This document shows positions 29,697 through 37,981 of a DNA stretch of 64,000 bases, one piece after another (positions within the stretch are counted from its first letter, which is position 1; each line of letters begins with the position of its first letter). A program made the translations under genes and the position numbers. The notes below the pieces were generated by a model. That model searched no databases. It was not told the DNA's origin and was given only the letters and a program-made list of their open reading frames with translations. Source of the DNA: Deinococcus metalli (GTDB taxonomy: Bacteria; Deinococcota; Deinococci; Deinococcales; Deinococcaceae); assembly GCF_014201805.1 (NCBI RefSeq), contig NZ_JACHFK010000007.1:186001-250000 (forward strand), in the 5' to 3' direction.

Positions 29697-30532
29697 GCGC
29701 GCCTGTGTCCGGCGGCGTGGACCTGAATCCCACGCTGGCCGACCTGCTCATCGTGCACGTCCAGCCGACGCTGCTGATCCTCACGCTGCTGGTCGGGGCG
29801 TGGTACGCGTGGCGCTTCGTGCAGTCACGCCACACGCCGGAGGACCGGGCCCGCTGGCCGCTGTGGCGCGCGGCGCTGTTCGCGCTGGGGTGGGTGGTCC
29901 TGCTGCTGACCACCCAGAGCCGAGCGGCGACCCTCACCCAGGGCAGCATGGCGCTGTACATGACCCGCCTGATGCTCCTGGCGGAGATCGTGCCCCCGCT
30001 GCTGGTGCTGGGCGTGCCGCGCGGCGTGGCGCTCGACCCCCGGCGCGGCGCGGGCCGCGTCCTGAACACGCTGCTCGATCCGTGGCTGGCGCTGGCGGTA
30101 TGGACGGCCGTGATCGTCTTCTGGAACATCCCCGCCGGCTTCAACGCGTCCGTGGTCGCCAATACCGCCGCCACGCTGCTGCCGGGCCTGTACCTGCTGA
30201 GCAGCGTGCTGGTGTGGGCCGTGATCCTGCGGCCGCTGCCGGCGGTGCAGCCGGCCACCATCGGCTCGCGCGGGTGGTTCGGGCTGCTGGCCGCGCTGCC
30301 CATGATGGCGGTCGCCAGCGTGTGGCTGTACACGCCGCGCGTGCTGTACCAGCCGTTCGTGAACGCCCTGTGCCTGTGGAACCTCACGCCGCTGCAAAAC
30401 CAGCAGCTGTCCGGCTGGATCATGATGCTCGCCGGGCTGCCCGCGCTGGCGCTGGCGTTCATCCAGCTGTTCCAGTGGCTGGTCGGCCTGACCGAGCAGC
30501 AGGGCGTCCCACCTGGGCAGCCGCCCGCGTGA
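29693..30532 (+). CDS. ctaG: CtaG-type cytochrome c oxidase assembly protein
   Basis: A 279-residue integral membrane protein with about seven hydrophobic helices, matching the caa3_CtaG family, which is needed for copper site formation in caa3 oxidases of Bacillus and Deinococcus-Thermus. Family marks are ALYMTRLMLLAEIVPPLLVL and the VLYQPFVNALCLW loop. The GTG start overlaps the SCO stop. No oxidase structural gene lies nearby, so its partner enzyme is encoded elsewhere. Confidence 0.85.
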   Translation: MSAPVSGGVDLNPTLADLLIVHVQPTLLILTLLVGAWYAWRFVQSRHTPEDRARWPLWRAALFALGWVVLLLTTQSRAATLTQGSMALYMTRLMLLAEIVPPLLVLGVPRGVALDPRRGAGRVLNTLLDPWLALAVWTAVIVFWNIPAGFNASVVANTAATLLPGLYLLSSVLVWAVILRPLPAVQPATIGSRGWFGLLAALPMMAVASVWLYTPRVLYQPFVNALCLWNLTPLQNQQLSGWIMMLAGLPALALAFIQLFQWLVGLTEQQGVPPGQPPA

Positions 30533-30549
30533 CGGCGCCCACGGGGGCC

Positions 30550-30555
30550 TAGAAT
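30550..30555 (+). promoter_or_regulatory. -10 box TAGAAT
   Basis: TAGAAT, nine bases before the ATG at 30565; near-leaderless arrangement. Confidence 0.5.
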
Positions 30556-30564
30556 GCCGCTCAT

Positions 30565-31500
30565 ATGACCTCCCTCCTGGAAGGCTGGCAGCCCGCTCCC
30601 GCCGGATACAAGCACGTCGTGAGCGTGTCGCTGGGGAGCTCCAAGCGCAACGCCCGCGAGGAGATCAGCGTGCTGGGCCAGCCCTTCATCCTGGAGCGCA
30701 TCGGCACCGACGCCGACGCGAAGAAGGCGGCCGCGCTGTTCACCGCGCTGGACGGCCGGGTGGACGCCTTCGGGCTGGGCGGCGCCGACCTGTACGTGAT
30801 CGCGGACGGCAAGCGCTACCTGTTCGGCAACGTCAAGAAACTCATCGCGGGCGCCAGGATCACGCCGGTGCTGGACGGCTCGGGCCTGAAGAACACTCTG
30901 GAGCGCGACGCCATCGCGCAGCTCGACCCGGTGCTGAACTGGCGGACGCAGAAGGTGCTGATGGTCAGCGCGGTCGACCGCTTCGGCATGGCCGAGGCGC
31001 TGTCGCAGGCGGGCGCGGACATCGTGTACGGCGACATCGTGTTCGGCCTGAACATCGACCGGCCGCTGCGCAGCCTGACCGCACTGCGCCGCGTCGCCAA
31101 GGTGGTGCTGCCAGTGATCACCAAGCTGCCGCAGGACTGGTTCTACCCGACCGGCGCCAAGCAGGAGGTCAGCGTGGAGGGCAACGGCACCAAGTACTAC
31201 GCGTGGGCCGACGTGATCGCTGGCGACACCCACTACGCCAAGCGCTACGCCCCGCGCGACCTGGCCGGCAAGACGATCCTGACCCAGACCATCACCGAGG
31301 CCGACCGCGCGTGGATGAAGGAACGCGGCGTCGCGCGGCTGATCACCACCACGCCCCGGATGGGCACCCGCAACTTCGCCACCAACGTCCTGGAGGCCTT
31401 CTTCGTCGCCCTGAGCGGCAAGAAGGCGGCGCTGAGCGAGCAGGAGTACCTGGACTACATCCGGCAGGTGAACTTCAAGCCGGAGGTCAACGAGCTGTAG
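30565..31500 (+). CDS. Conserved Deinococcus-Thermus protein, labelled quinate 5-dehydrogenase in some databases
   Basis: A 311-residue cytoplasmic protein. The first 85 residues ([31 protein letters not shown]) and the segment [34 protein letters not shown] look like alternating beta-alpha units, but I see no clean GxGxxG dinucleotide motif and no shikimate-dehydrogenase signature. The name quinate 5-dehydrogenase is from memory of database labels and is not supported here. It is followed 28 bases later by xpt, which has its own promoter. Function open. Confidence 0.6.
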   Translation: MTSLLEGWQPAPAGYKHVVSVSLGSSKRNAREEISVLGQPFILERIGTDADAKKAAALFTALDGRVDAFGLGGADLYVIADGKRYLFGNVKKLIAGARITPVLDGSGLKNTLERDAIAQLDPVLNWRTQKVLMVSAVDRFGMAEALSQAGADIVYGDIVFGLNIDRPLRSLTALRRVAKVVLPVITKLPQDWFYPTGAKQEVSVEGNGTKYYAWADVIAGDTHYAKRYAPRDLAGKTILTQTITEADRAWMKERGVARLITTTPRMGTRNFATNVLEAFFVALSGKKAALSEQEYLDYIRQVNFKPEVNEL

Positions 31501-31515
31501 GTCGCGGCCGGCGGG

Positions 31516-31521
31516 TACACT
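31516..31521 (+). promoter_or_regulatory. -10 box of xpt
   Basis: TACACT, seven bases upstream of the ATG at 31529; leaderless. Confidence 0.55.
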
Positions 31522-31528
31522 CGCGGGC

Positions 31529-32110
31529 ATGGAGTCGCTCGTACAGGCCATCCGGGACCAGGGCGTGATCCTGCCCGGCGGATTTCTCAAGGTGGACGGT
31601 CTCGTCAACCACCAGCTGCTGCCCCACCTGACCCGCGAGATGGGCGTGCGCTTCGCGGAGCACTTCGCGCCGCTGAAGCCCAACAAGGTGCTGACCATCG
31701 AGGTGAGCGGGATCGCCCCGGCCATCAGCGCCGCCATGGAACTGGGCGTGCCGATGGTGTACGCCCGCAAGAAAAAGCCCCTGACCATGAAGGAGCCGGC
31801 GTTTACCGCCGCGTCAGTCAGCCGCACCAAGGGCGGCACCGTGGACCTGTTCATCTCCTCCGAGTTCCTCGGTCCGGACGACCGGGTGGTCGTGATCGAC
31901 GACTTTCTGGCGTCCGGCGGCACGCTGCGCGCCCTGACCGGCATGATCGCGCTGAGTGGCGCGACCCTGCTGGGCCTGGGCTGCGTGGTGGAAAAGGAGT
32001 TCGAGCACGGCCGCGAGCATCTGGCCGACCTGAACGTGCCCATCCACACCCTGGCGAACATCGTCCGCATGAGCGAGGCCGAGGGCATCGTGGTGGAAGC
32101 GGGGCGCTAG
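31529..32110 (+). CDS. xpt: Xanthine phosphoribosyltransferase
   Basis: A 193-residue type I phosphoribosyltransferase that salvages xanthine to XMP with PRPP. The PRPP loop is [17 protein letters not shown], and the N-terminus ([27 protein letters not shown]) is characteristic of Bacillus-type Xpt. KKKPLTM and FISSEFLG, which form the active-site flap, are also present. Length as expected. Leaderless promoter; no purine riboswitch is visible, since no leader is predicted. Confidence 0.92.
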   Translation: MESLVQAIRDQGVILPGGFLKVDGLVNHQLLPHLTREMGVRFAEHFAPLKPNKVLTIEVSGIAPAISAAMELGVPMVYARKKKPLTMKEPAFTAASVSRTKGGTVDLFISSEFLGPDDRVVVIDDFLASGGTLRALTGMIALSGATLLGLGCVVEKEFEHGREHLADLNVPIHTLANIVRMSEAEGIVVEAGR

Positions 32111-32117
32111 GCCAGAC

Positions 32118-33302
32118 CTACGGCCGCACCATCACCAGCGGCACGACCATCTGCTCGGCCGCCCAGCCGCCGTGCGTGCCGGCCCACACCCTCGGCGCGT
32201 GTTCGGGCGCCGGCCACAGCAGCTGTCGGCCGTGGTACGCGATGGCCACGTGGTCCCCGGTGCGCTCCAGAAAGGCCTCCTGTGCGGGTGGCCCACCGAA
32301 CAGCCCGGCCGCCCACGCCTCGGCGGCGGGCAGCACGGTCGCGTGGTCCCGCAGGGCAGCGTGGACGTCGTCCTCGGCCCCGGGCCGGACGCGCAGGTAG
32401 CGCACCTGGGTTTCCCCGGCGGGCGGGCCGTCCAGCATGTCACACAGGCCGGGAACGGCGTTCAGGTGCACGGCGAGCGGTGCAGGCGTGCTGCTCTGCC
32501 CGTGGTCCGCGGTCAGCAGGGTCAGGACGCTGCCGTCGTCGGGCAGGCGGCCGAGCAGGGCGTGGAACGCCGCGTCGAAGGCGTGGGCCGCGTCCGCCGC
32601 CGCGCGGGAGTATGGGCCGTGGTCGTGGCTCACCGTGTCGAAGTCCGGCCAGTACGCGATCACGTAGCGCGGACCACCCCCCGCTGCGGCGCGGGCCACG
32701 GCGTCCGGAAGGTCGGTCAGGTCGTCGTAGGGCACGGTGGTGGCCCCGTCGTAGTACCAATCGTTCAGGAGGGTGCCCTCAAAACTGGCGGGCGTCACGG
32801 CGCGGGCGGTCACGCCGGCGGCCGCGAGCTGGCGGTACACGGTGCCGGTGGCCGGCGGCAGCCGCGCGGCCTCGCCGCTCAGAAGGTCGCGCTGGCGCAG
32901 GATATCCAGCACCGTGGTTCCCTCGAACACGCTGGTGCCCAGCCAGCCGTGCTGCGCGGGCGCCGCGCCGGTGTGCAGGGTCGTCATGGCGGTCATGGTG
33001 GAGGACGGAAACGTGGAGGTCATGGTCGAGTACAGCGCCCCCCCGTCCGCGACGCGCGCCTCCAGATGCGGCAGGTGCCCGGCACGCAGGTGCTGTTTCA
33101 GCGGGAAGTGCCCCAGGCCGTCCGCGACGACCAGCACCACGGTGCTCACGCCGGTCAGCGGCAGGTGGGTCGCGAGCGGCGCGTGCCCGGTCCGGACGCC
33201 GAAGTGCGCCGCGATGGACGTCACGAAGTTCAGGATGCTCCGCCCGTCGTGGTGTGGCCGCACCGGCTGATCGGGTCGGGTCGCGAGGTCACTGTGGAGC
33301 AT
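32118..33302 (-). CDS. Alkaline phosphatase superfamily phosphodiesterase/pyrophosphatase
   Basis: A 394-residue protein of the type I phosphodiesterase / nucleotide pyrophosphatase group. Metal and nucleophile regions are visible: VVLVVADGLGHF (first Asp), STFPSSTMTAMTTLHTGA (nucleophile Thr/Ser), YWPDFDTVSHDHGPYS (Asp and His) and LLTADHGQSSTPAPL (Asp-His). No signal peptide, so probably cytoplasmic. Substrate unknown; relatives act on nucleotides or phosphonates. Divergent from the acyl-CoA carboxylase gene, with about 100 bases between, so the palindrome there could affect both. Confidence 0.82.
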   Translation of the reverse strand: MLHSDLATRPDQPVRPHHDGRSILNFVTSIAAHFGVRTGHAPLATHLPLTGVSTVVLVVADGLGHFPLKQHLRAGHLPHLEARVADGGALYSTMTSTFPSSTMTAMTTLHTGAAPAQHGWLGTSVFEGTTVLDILRQRDLLSGEAARLPPATGTVYRQLAAAGVTARAVTPASFEGTLLNDWYYDGATTVPYDDLTDLPDAVARAAAGGGPRYVIAYWPDFDTVSHDHGPYSRAAADAAHAFDAAFHALLGRLPDDGSVLTLLTADHGQSSTPAPLAVHLNAVPGLCDMLDGPPAGETQVRYLRVRPGAEDDVHAALRDHATVLPAAEAWAAGLFGGPPAQEAFLERTGDHVAIAYHGRQLLWPAPEHAPRVWAGTHGGWAAEQMVVPLVMVRP

Positions 33303-33382
33303 GCGGCAGTCTGTCAGGTCGACCGACGTTGAGTGACCGCATATGCAGTAAAGCCGGGGGAGTCATCAGGGGTGCCCGTCCC

Positions 33383-33396
33383 CTAACGTCCGTTAG
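33383..33396 (+). promoter_or_regulatory. TetR-type operator overlapping promoter
   Basis: CTAACGTCCGTTAG is a 14-base inverted repeat (CTAACG, two bases, CGTTAG). Its right arm overlaps the -10 box TAGATT (33394-33399), six bases upstream of the ATG at 33406. It fits the CNAACGNNCGTTNG pattern I recall for the Thermus phenylacetyl-CoA-responsive repressor PaaR. Confidence 0.6.
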
Positions 33397-33405
33397 ATTG
33401 ACGGC

Positions 33406-34968
33406 ATGACCCAGCCCAGCGTGGAGTTGCAGGAACTCATCGCCGCCATGGAGCAGCGCCGCGCCAAGGTGGAGGCCGGCGGCGGCGAGGAGCGCGCCAG
33501 AAAGCAGCGCGAGGGCGGCAAGCTGACCGCCCGCGAGCGCATCGCGTACCTGCTCGACCCGGGCTCGTTTCTGGAGACCAGCACCTTCGTGCAGCACGCC
33601 CGCAACCGCCTGATGGACGGTGTGGAGGCCCCCGGCGAGGGTGTCGTGACCGGCTCGGGCACGATCGCCGGACGGCCGGTGTTCGTGTTCTCGCAGGATT
33701 TCACGGTGCTGGGCGGCTCGCTCGGCAAACGCCACGCGGCGAAGATCACGAAGATCATGGACCTGGCCGCCAAGACCGGCTGCCCCGTGATCGGCCTGAA
33801 CGACTCCGCCGGCGCGCGCATCCAGGAGGGCGTGGACAGCCTGTCCGGCTACGGCGAGATCTTCTACCGCAACGCCGTCTACTCCGGCAGTGTGCCGCAG
33901 ATCAGCGCGATCCTGGGGCCATGCGCGGGCGGCGCGGTGTACTCCCCGGCCCTGACGGACTTCATCCTGATGAGCCGGGGCAGCAGCTACATGTTCATCA
34001 CCGGCCCCGAGGTCATCAAGAGCGTGACGCGCGAGGACGTGACCTTCGACACGCTGGGCGGGGCGGACGTGCACACCCGCAGGAGCGGCGTCGCGCATCT
34101 CGCCTATGACGGCGACGAGGCGGTGCTCGACGGCATCCGGCACCTGCTCACGTACCTGCCGCAGAACGCCCGCGAGCAGCCGCCGGTGCGCGAGAACCGC
34201 GACCCGGCGCGGCGCCGCACCGAGAAGCTGCTGGACCTCGTCACGCCGGACCAGCGCCGGCCGTACGCCATGCACGACGTCATCCACGAGATCGTGGACA
34301 GCGGCGAGTTCCTGGAGATCCAGCCGGACTGGGCGAAGAACATCATCGTGGGCTTCGCGCACCTGGACGGCCGCCCGGTCGGCATCGTGGCGAACAACCC
34401 CAAGGTCATGGCGGGCACGCTGAACATCGACGCCAGCGACAAGGCCGCGCGCTTCATCCGCACCTGCGACTGCTACAACATCCCCCTGCTGACCCTGGTG
34501 GACGTCACGGGCTTCCTGCCGGGCACGCAGCAGGAGTACGGCGGAATCATCCGCCACGGCGCGAAGATGCTCTACGCCTACGCCGAGGCCACGGTGCCCA
34601 AGGTCACGCTCATTACCCGCAAGAGCTACGGCGGCGCGTACCTCGCCATGAACTCGCGCGACATGGGCGCCGACGTGGTGTACGCGTGGCCGACCGCCGC
34701 CGTCGCCGTGATGGGCGCGGAGGGCGCGGCGAACATCGTGTACCGCAAGGAGATCAAGGACTCCGAGAACCCCGCCGCGACCCGCGCGGAACTGGTGGCG
34801 CACTACAAGGAGACCTTCGACAACCCGTATATCGCCGCCGCGAAGGGCTACATCGACGACGTGATCCCGATGGAGGACACGCGCCACCGCCTGATCCAGA
34901 CGTTTGCCATGCTGCGCGACAAGCAGGAGCCGCGGCCGTACAAGAAGCACGGGAATATCCCGCTGTAG
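33406..34968 (+). CDS. Acyl-CoA carboxylase, carboxyltransferase (beta) subunit
   Basis: A 520-residue biotin-dependent carboxyltransferase of the propionyl-CoA / methylmalonyl-CoA decarboxylase beta class. It has two crotonase-like halves. N-half signatures: GEGVVTGSGTIAGRPVFVFSQDFTVLGGSLG, GLNDSAGARIQEGV and GPCAGGAVYSPALTDF. C-half: VDVTGFLPGTQQEYGGIIRHGAKMLYAYAEATVPKVT and GGAYLAMNSRDMGAD. The product moves carboxyl from biotin to acyl-CoA. The alpha (biotin carboxylase) partner is not in the window. Leaderless promoter with an overlapping operator suggests control by an acyl-CoA-sensing TetR regulator. Confidence 0.92.
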   Translation: MTQPSVELQELIAAMEQRRAKVEAGGGEERARKQREGGKLTARERIAYLLDPGSFLETSTFVQHARNRLMDGVEAPGEGVVTGSGTIAGRPVFVFSQDFTVLGGSLGKRHAAKITKIMDLAAKTGCPVIGLNDSAGARIQEGVDSLSGYGEIFYRNAVYSGSVPQISAILGPCAGGAVYSPALTDFILMSRGSSYMFITGPEVIKSVTREDVTFDTLGGADVHTRRSGVAHLAYDGDEAVLDGIRHLLTYLPQNAREQPPVRENRDPARRRTEKLLDLVTPDQRRPYAMHDVIHEIVDSGEFLEIQPDWAKNIIVGFAHLDGRPVGIVANNPKVMAGTLNIDASDKAARFIRTCDCYNIPLLTLVDVTGFLPGTQQEYGGIIRHGAKMLYAYAEATVPKVTLITRKSYGGAYLAMNSRDMGADVVYAWPTAAVAVMGAEGAANIVYRKEIKDSENPAATRAELVAHYKETFDNPYIAAAKGYIDDVIPMEDTRHRLIQTFAMLRDKQEPRPYKKHGNIPL

Positions 34969-34976
34969 ACCAGAAA

Positions 34977-35093
34977 TGGCGAAGGGAGTGGGATTCGAAC
35001 CTACGAGGGGGGGCTGTCCACGCCGATGGCGATGGACAGCCCCCCCTCTCACTCTGCGAGCAAGTGCATTCAACCGGACTCTGCCATCCCTTC
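34977..35093 (-). tRNA. tRNA-Ser-like gene with giant variable arm (possibly a pseudogene)
   Basis: Minus strand, 117 bases with CCA. A perfect 7-base-pair acceptor (GAAGGGA with TCCCTTC), discriminator G and encoded CCA are present. The D arm GCA...TGC with a GAGTCCGGTTGAA loop is class II, Ser-like. The T arm has GTAGG TTCGAAT CCCAC with one A-C mismatch. The anticodon stem CTTGC/GTGAG pairs with two wobbles, but its loop TCGCAGA lacks U33, so the identity cannot be assigned. The variable arm is a perfect 16-base-pair repeat (35005-35020 with 35033-35048) plus 4 inner pairs, far longer than in normal tRNA-Ser. It may be a decayed tRNA, or the hairpin may also end the acyl-CoA carboxylase transcript on the plus strand. 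Confidence 0.55.
35005..35048. repeat. Perfect 16-base inverted repeat
   Basis: GAGGGGGGGCTGTCCA and TGGACAGCCCCCCCTC are separated by 12 bases that can form 4 more pairs. It sits where the variable arm of the tRNA-like gene should be. Confidence 0.9.
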
Positions 35094-35270
35094 ATGGGGT
35101 GATCGGCCGCTGCCTTCCGGTCCACACCCGGACGCTCGGCCAGAGGAGCTGTGATCACCGCCGGCAGTCTCGCAGCAGCATGCGCGCGGCGCGTGGGCTG
35201 CATGGCGTAGGCGTGATGGCCGCTCCTTGATCCTGCGGTCACAGAGGACGGGGCCGGACCGGGGCGGCGC

Positions 35271-35276
35271 TACACT
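35271..35276 (+). promoter_or_regulatory. -10 box of the oxidoreductase at 35319
   Basis: TACACT, 42 bases upstream of the ATG. A GGGAGGA ribosome site lies just before the start, so this gene has a short leader. Confidence 0.5.
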
Positions 35277-35318
35277 CGCCGGGCGAACGGCACCGGACGG
35301 GCCGGGCGGGAGGAATCC

Positions 35319-36239
35319 ATGAAAGCGATGGTGATCCACGAGTACGGCGGCCCCGAGGTGCTGCGGGCCGAGGACCTGCCGGTGCCGGTCCCGGCGGACG
35401 GCGAGGTGCTGGTGCGCGTGCGGGCGGTGAGCGTCAATCCCGTGGACTACAAGCGGCGCCGCAGCTGGGCGGCGCAGCCGCTGCCGGTGGTGCTGGGCTG
35501 GGACGTCTCCGGCGTGGTCGAGGCGCTGGGGCCGGACGTGGCGGACTTCCGGGTGGGCGACGAGGTGTTCGGCATGGTGCGCTTCCCGGCGGAAGGCCGG
35601 GCCTACGCGGAGTACGTGAGCGCGCCGGTGTCCGACATCGCCCGCAAGCCGCCCGAGCTGACGCACGCGCAGGCGGCGGCCATGACCCTCGCGGCCCTGA
35701 CGGCCGAGCAGGCGCTGGAGGCGCTCGCGCTGCGCGCCGGGCAGACCATCCTGATCCACGCGGCGGCGGGCGGGGTGGGGCATTTCGCGGTGCAGCTCGC
35801 CCACACTCGGGGCGCGCGGGTGATCGCCACCGCGTCGGCGCGCAACATCGACTTCGTGCGGGGGCTGGGTGCGGACGAGATCGTGGACTACCACGCGCGG
35901 CCCTTCGAGGAGCAGGTGTCGGGCGTGGACGCCGTGTTCGACACGGTGGGCGGCGACACGCTGCCGCGCTCGTTCGGGGTGCTGCGGCCGGGCGGCCGGC
36001 TGGTGGCGATCGCCGGTCAGCCGGACGAGGCCCTGGCGCGGCAGCATGGCGTCCACGCCGAGCGAATTCTGGTGCACCCATCGCGGCCCCAGCTGGAGTT
36101 CCTGGCGGCCGAGGCTGCGGCTGGACGCGTGGTTCCGCACGTCAGCCAGACCTTCCCGCTGGACCGCGTCGCGGACGCCCACCGCGCGCTGGAGACCGGC
36201 CGGACCGTCGGGAAGATCGTGCTCGAGCCGGTCCCCTGA
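35319..36239 (+). CDS. Zinc-independent quinone-oxidoreductase-type alcohol dehydrogenase
   Basis: A 306-residue medium-chain dehydrogenase of the NADPH:quinone oxidoreductase type. The GroES-like domain begins MKAMVIHEYGGPEVL and carries VSVNPVDYKRR and GWDVSGVVEALG. The Rossmann motif is HAAAGGVGHFAVQLA, and NIDFVRGLGADEIVDYHAR gives the NADP-site region. Zinc ligands of alcohol dehydrogenases are absent, as is normal for this group. It probably reduces quinones or enones and may protect against electrophiles. Has its own promoter; convergent with the P450 gene, whose stop is 12 bases away. Confidence 0.88.
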   Translation: MKAMVIHEYGGPEVLRAEDLPVPVPADGEVLVRVRAVSVNPVDYKRRRSWAAQPLPVVLGWDVSGVVEALGPDVADFRVGDEVFGMVRFPAEGRAYAEYVSAPVSDIARKPPELTHAQAAAMTLAALTAEQALEALALRAGQTILIHAAAGGVGHFAVQLAHTRGARVIATASARNIDFVRGLGADEIVDYHARPFEEQVSGVDAVFDTVGGDTLPRSFGVLRPGGRLVAIAGQPDEALARQHGVHAERILVHPSRPQLEFLAAEAAAGRVVPHVSQTFPLDRVADAHRALETGRTVGKIVLEPVP

Positions 36240-36251
36240 TTCAGGCCAGAC

Positions 36252-37433
36252 CTACTGCACCCACAGCTCGCCCAGTCCCCGGAACATCGTGCTCGGCCGC
36301 CGGGTAAAGCCTTTCAGTTCCATTGCTGGGAACGCCCTCAGCAGTTCTTCAAACGCCACTCGCGCTTCCAGTTTCGCCAGCGGCGCGCCCAGGCAGAAGT
36401 GCAGGCCGCGCCCGAACGATAGGTGCCGGTTCGGGGTGCGGGAAATGTCGAAGGTGTCGGCAGCGGTGAACACGGCGGGGTCGCGGTTGGCGGCCCCTAT
36501 CACGGCGCTGACCTGCTCGCCCTTCTGCACGGTCTGGGTGCCGATCTGGATGTCCTCCAGCGCGGCGCGGAACAGGGCGCGCTGCACCGGCGGGTCGTAG
36601 CGCAGCATCTCCTCGATGGCCTGGGGCAGCAGCGCGGGCGTCTCGCGCAGGCGGGAAAGTTCGGCGGGGTGGTCCAGCAGGGCCTTCAGGCCGTTGCCGA
36701 TCAGGTTCACGGTCGTCTCGTGCCCGGCGATGACCAGCAGGATGCAGTTCGAGATCAGCTCGCCGGGCCGCAGCTGGCCCAGTTCGTCCTCGGCGTGCAG
36801 CAGCGACGAGATCAGGTCGTCCTGCGGCTGGGCGCGGCGCGTCTCGATCAGGCCCGCGAAGTACTCGCCCAGCGCCATGATGCCTGCCTCAGCGCGCTGG
36901 GCCGATTCGGGCGTGGCGGTGGCGAAGTCGCTGCCGTCGATGAAATCCCCGGACCAGCCCCGGAACAGGTCGCGGTCCTCCGGGGGCACGCCCAGCAGTT
37001 CCGCGATCACGATGACCGGGAGCGGCATGGCGTAGCCGCGCATCACCTCAAAGCCCTCGCCCGGCGTGACGCGGCCCAGCAGCCCGCGGGCGATGTCCCG
37101 GATGTGCGCTTCCTGGCGCTCGATCACGCGGGGCGTGAAGGCGTGGGCGACCAGGGTCCGCATGCGGGTGTGGTCCGGCGGGTCGCGGTCGAGCATGTTG
37201 CCAGGCATCACCTGCTCGCCCACGTCGCGGACCCGGGTCACGTCCTTGGTCAGCCGGGTGTCCTTGAGGGCCTGTTCCACGTCGGCGTAGCGGGTGAACA
37301 TCCACATGCCGCCGGTGCCCTGCGGGTGCGGCTGCCAGAACGCGCCGCCCTGGGCGCGCAGGTCGGCGTAGGTGGGGTACGGGTCGGCCAGGATGTCGGG
37401 AGCGAACAGGCCAGCGGAGCGGGGTGCCGTCAT
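36252..37433 (-). CDS. Cytochrome P450 (first of two)
   Basis: A 393-residue soluble bacterial P450. Helix I has VIAGHETTVNLIGNG (acid-alcohol region), the ExxR motif lies in EEMLRYDPP, and the haem loop is LSFGRGLHFCLG with Cys347 as haem ligand. It resembles CYP107/CYP109-like enzymes that hydroxylate fatty acids, steroids or polyketides. ATG at 37433 is fixed by AGGAGG just upstream; TACACT gives the -10. Divergent from the MarR gene. No ferredoxin or reductase gene is nearby, so redox partners are elsewhere. Confidence 0.9.
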   Translation of the reverse strand: MTAPRSAGLFAPDILADPYPTYADLRAQGGAFWQPHPQGTGGMWMFTRYADVEQALKDTRLTKDVTRVRDVGEQVMPGNMLDRDPPDHTRMRTLVAHAFTPRVIERQEAHIRDIARGLLGRVTPGEGFEVMRGYAMPLPVIVIAELLGVPPEDRDLFRGWSGDFIDGSDFATATPESAQRAEAGIMALGEYFAGLIETRRAQPQDDLISSLLHAEDELGQLRPGELISNCILLVIAGHETTVNLIGNGLKALLDHPAELSRLRETPALLPQAIEEMLRYDPPVQRALFRAALEDIQIGTQTVQKGEQVSAVIGAANRDPAVFTAADTFDISRTPNRHLSFGRGLHFCLGAPLAKLEARVAFEELLRAFPAMELKGFTRRPSTMFRGLGELWVQ

Positions 37434-37497
37434 GAGTCCTCCTGTCGGAATCAGTGTAGGGGCGGAGTGCGGCGCCTCACGCCATGCCCGCCCTACT

Positions 37498-37512
37498 GTT
37501 GCATACTGCAAC
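37498..37512 (+). promoter_or_regulatory. MarR-type operator
   Basis: GTTGCA, three bases, TGCAAC: a perfect 15-base inverted repeat ending two bases before the marR ATG and overlapping its CATACT -10 region. Binding here would shut off marR and the coupled P450. Confidence 0.6.
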
Positions 37513-37513
37513 C

Positions 37514-37981
37514 ATGAGTTTTCCTGAGGCGGCTCCGCTTCCTGCCGCCACCGATCTGCACGCGCAGCCGCTGCGCTTCCTCACCGCGTACTGGGGCGTG
37601 TGGCAGGGCCTGTCCGGGCGGGCGAACGACCGGCTGGGCGCGCACGGCCTCGACCTGCGCTCGTTCATTGCCCTGAGCTACGTGCAGGGCCAGCCGACCT
37701 CGCCGGGCGAACTCGCGCGCGTGCTGGACGTGCCGAAGTACGAGGTGACGCGCATCCTCGACCGGCTCACGGCCCTGGGGGCCATCACGCGCGACAGCGA
37801 CCCCGCCAACGCCCGCTCGCGCCGCCTGGACGTCACGCCGTCCGGACGGGCGCTGTGGCACGCGGCCGTGCAGACCGTGACCGCCGTGGTCGGCCCGGCC
37901 CTGGCGACCCTCGGCCCACGCGTAGACCCCCTGACCGCCGATCTGGAACACCTCGCCGCCCTGACGGAGGACACCCCATGA
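37514..37981 (+). CDS. MarR-family regulator
   Basis: A 155-residue winged-helix regulator (the ATG at 37484 would add 10 residues but starts upstream of the operator). The core is [40 protein letters not shown] and [17 protein letters not shown], the wing and recognition helix of MarR proteins. The operator at its start suggests autorepression. It overlaps the next P450 gene by ATGA, so regulator and enzyme are one unit; the ligand is probably a substrate or product of the P450s. Confidence 0.87.
   Translation: MSFPEAAPLPAATDLHAQPLRFLTAYWGVWQGLSGRANDRLGAHGLDLRSFIALSYVQGQPTSPGELARVLDVPKYEVTRILDRLTALGAITRDSDPANARSRRLDVTPSGRALWHAAVQTVTAVVGPALATLGPRVDPLTADLEHLAALTEDTP

Noticed and set aside
35005..35048. 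Reading the 16-base inverted repeat as an insertion-sequence end
   Set aside because: No transposase, target duplication or second terminal repeat is present; it fits a variable arm or terminator better.
37484..37513. Extending the MarR protein to the upstream ATG at 37484
   Set aside because: That start lies upstream of the operator and -10 region, so the shorter start at 37514 fits the regulatory layout better; not fully excluded.
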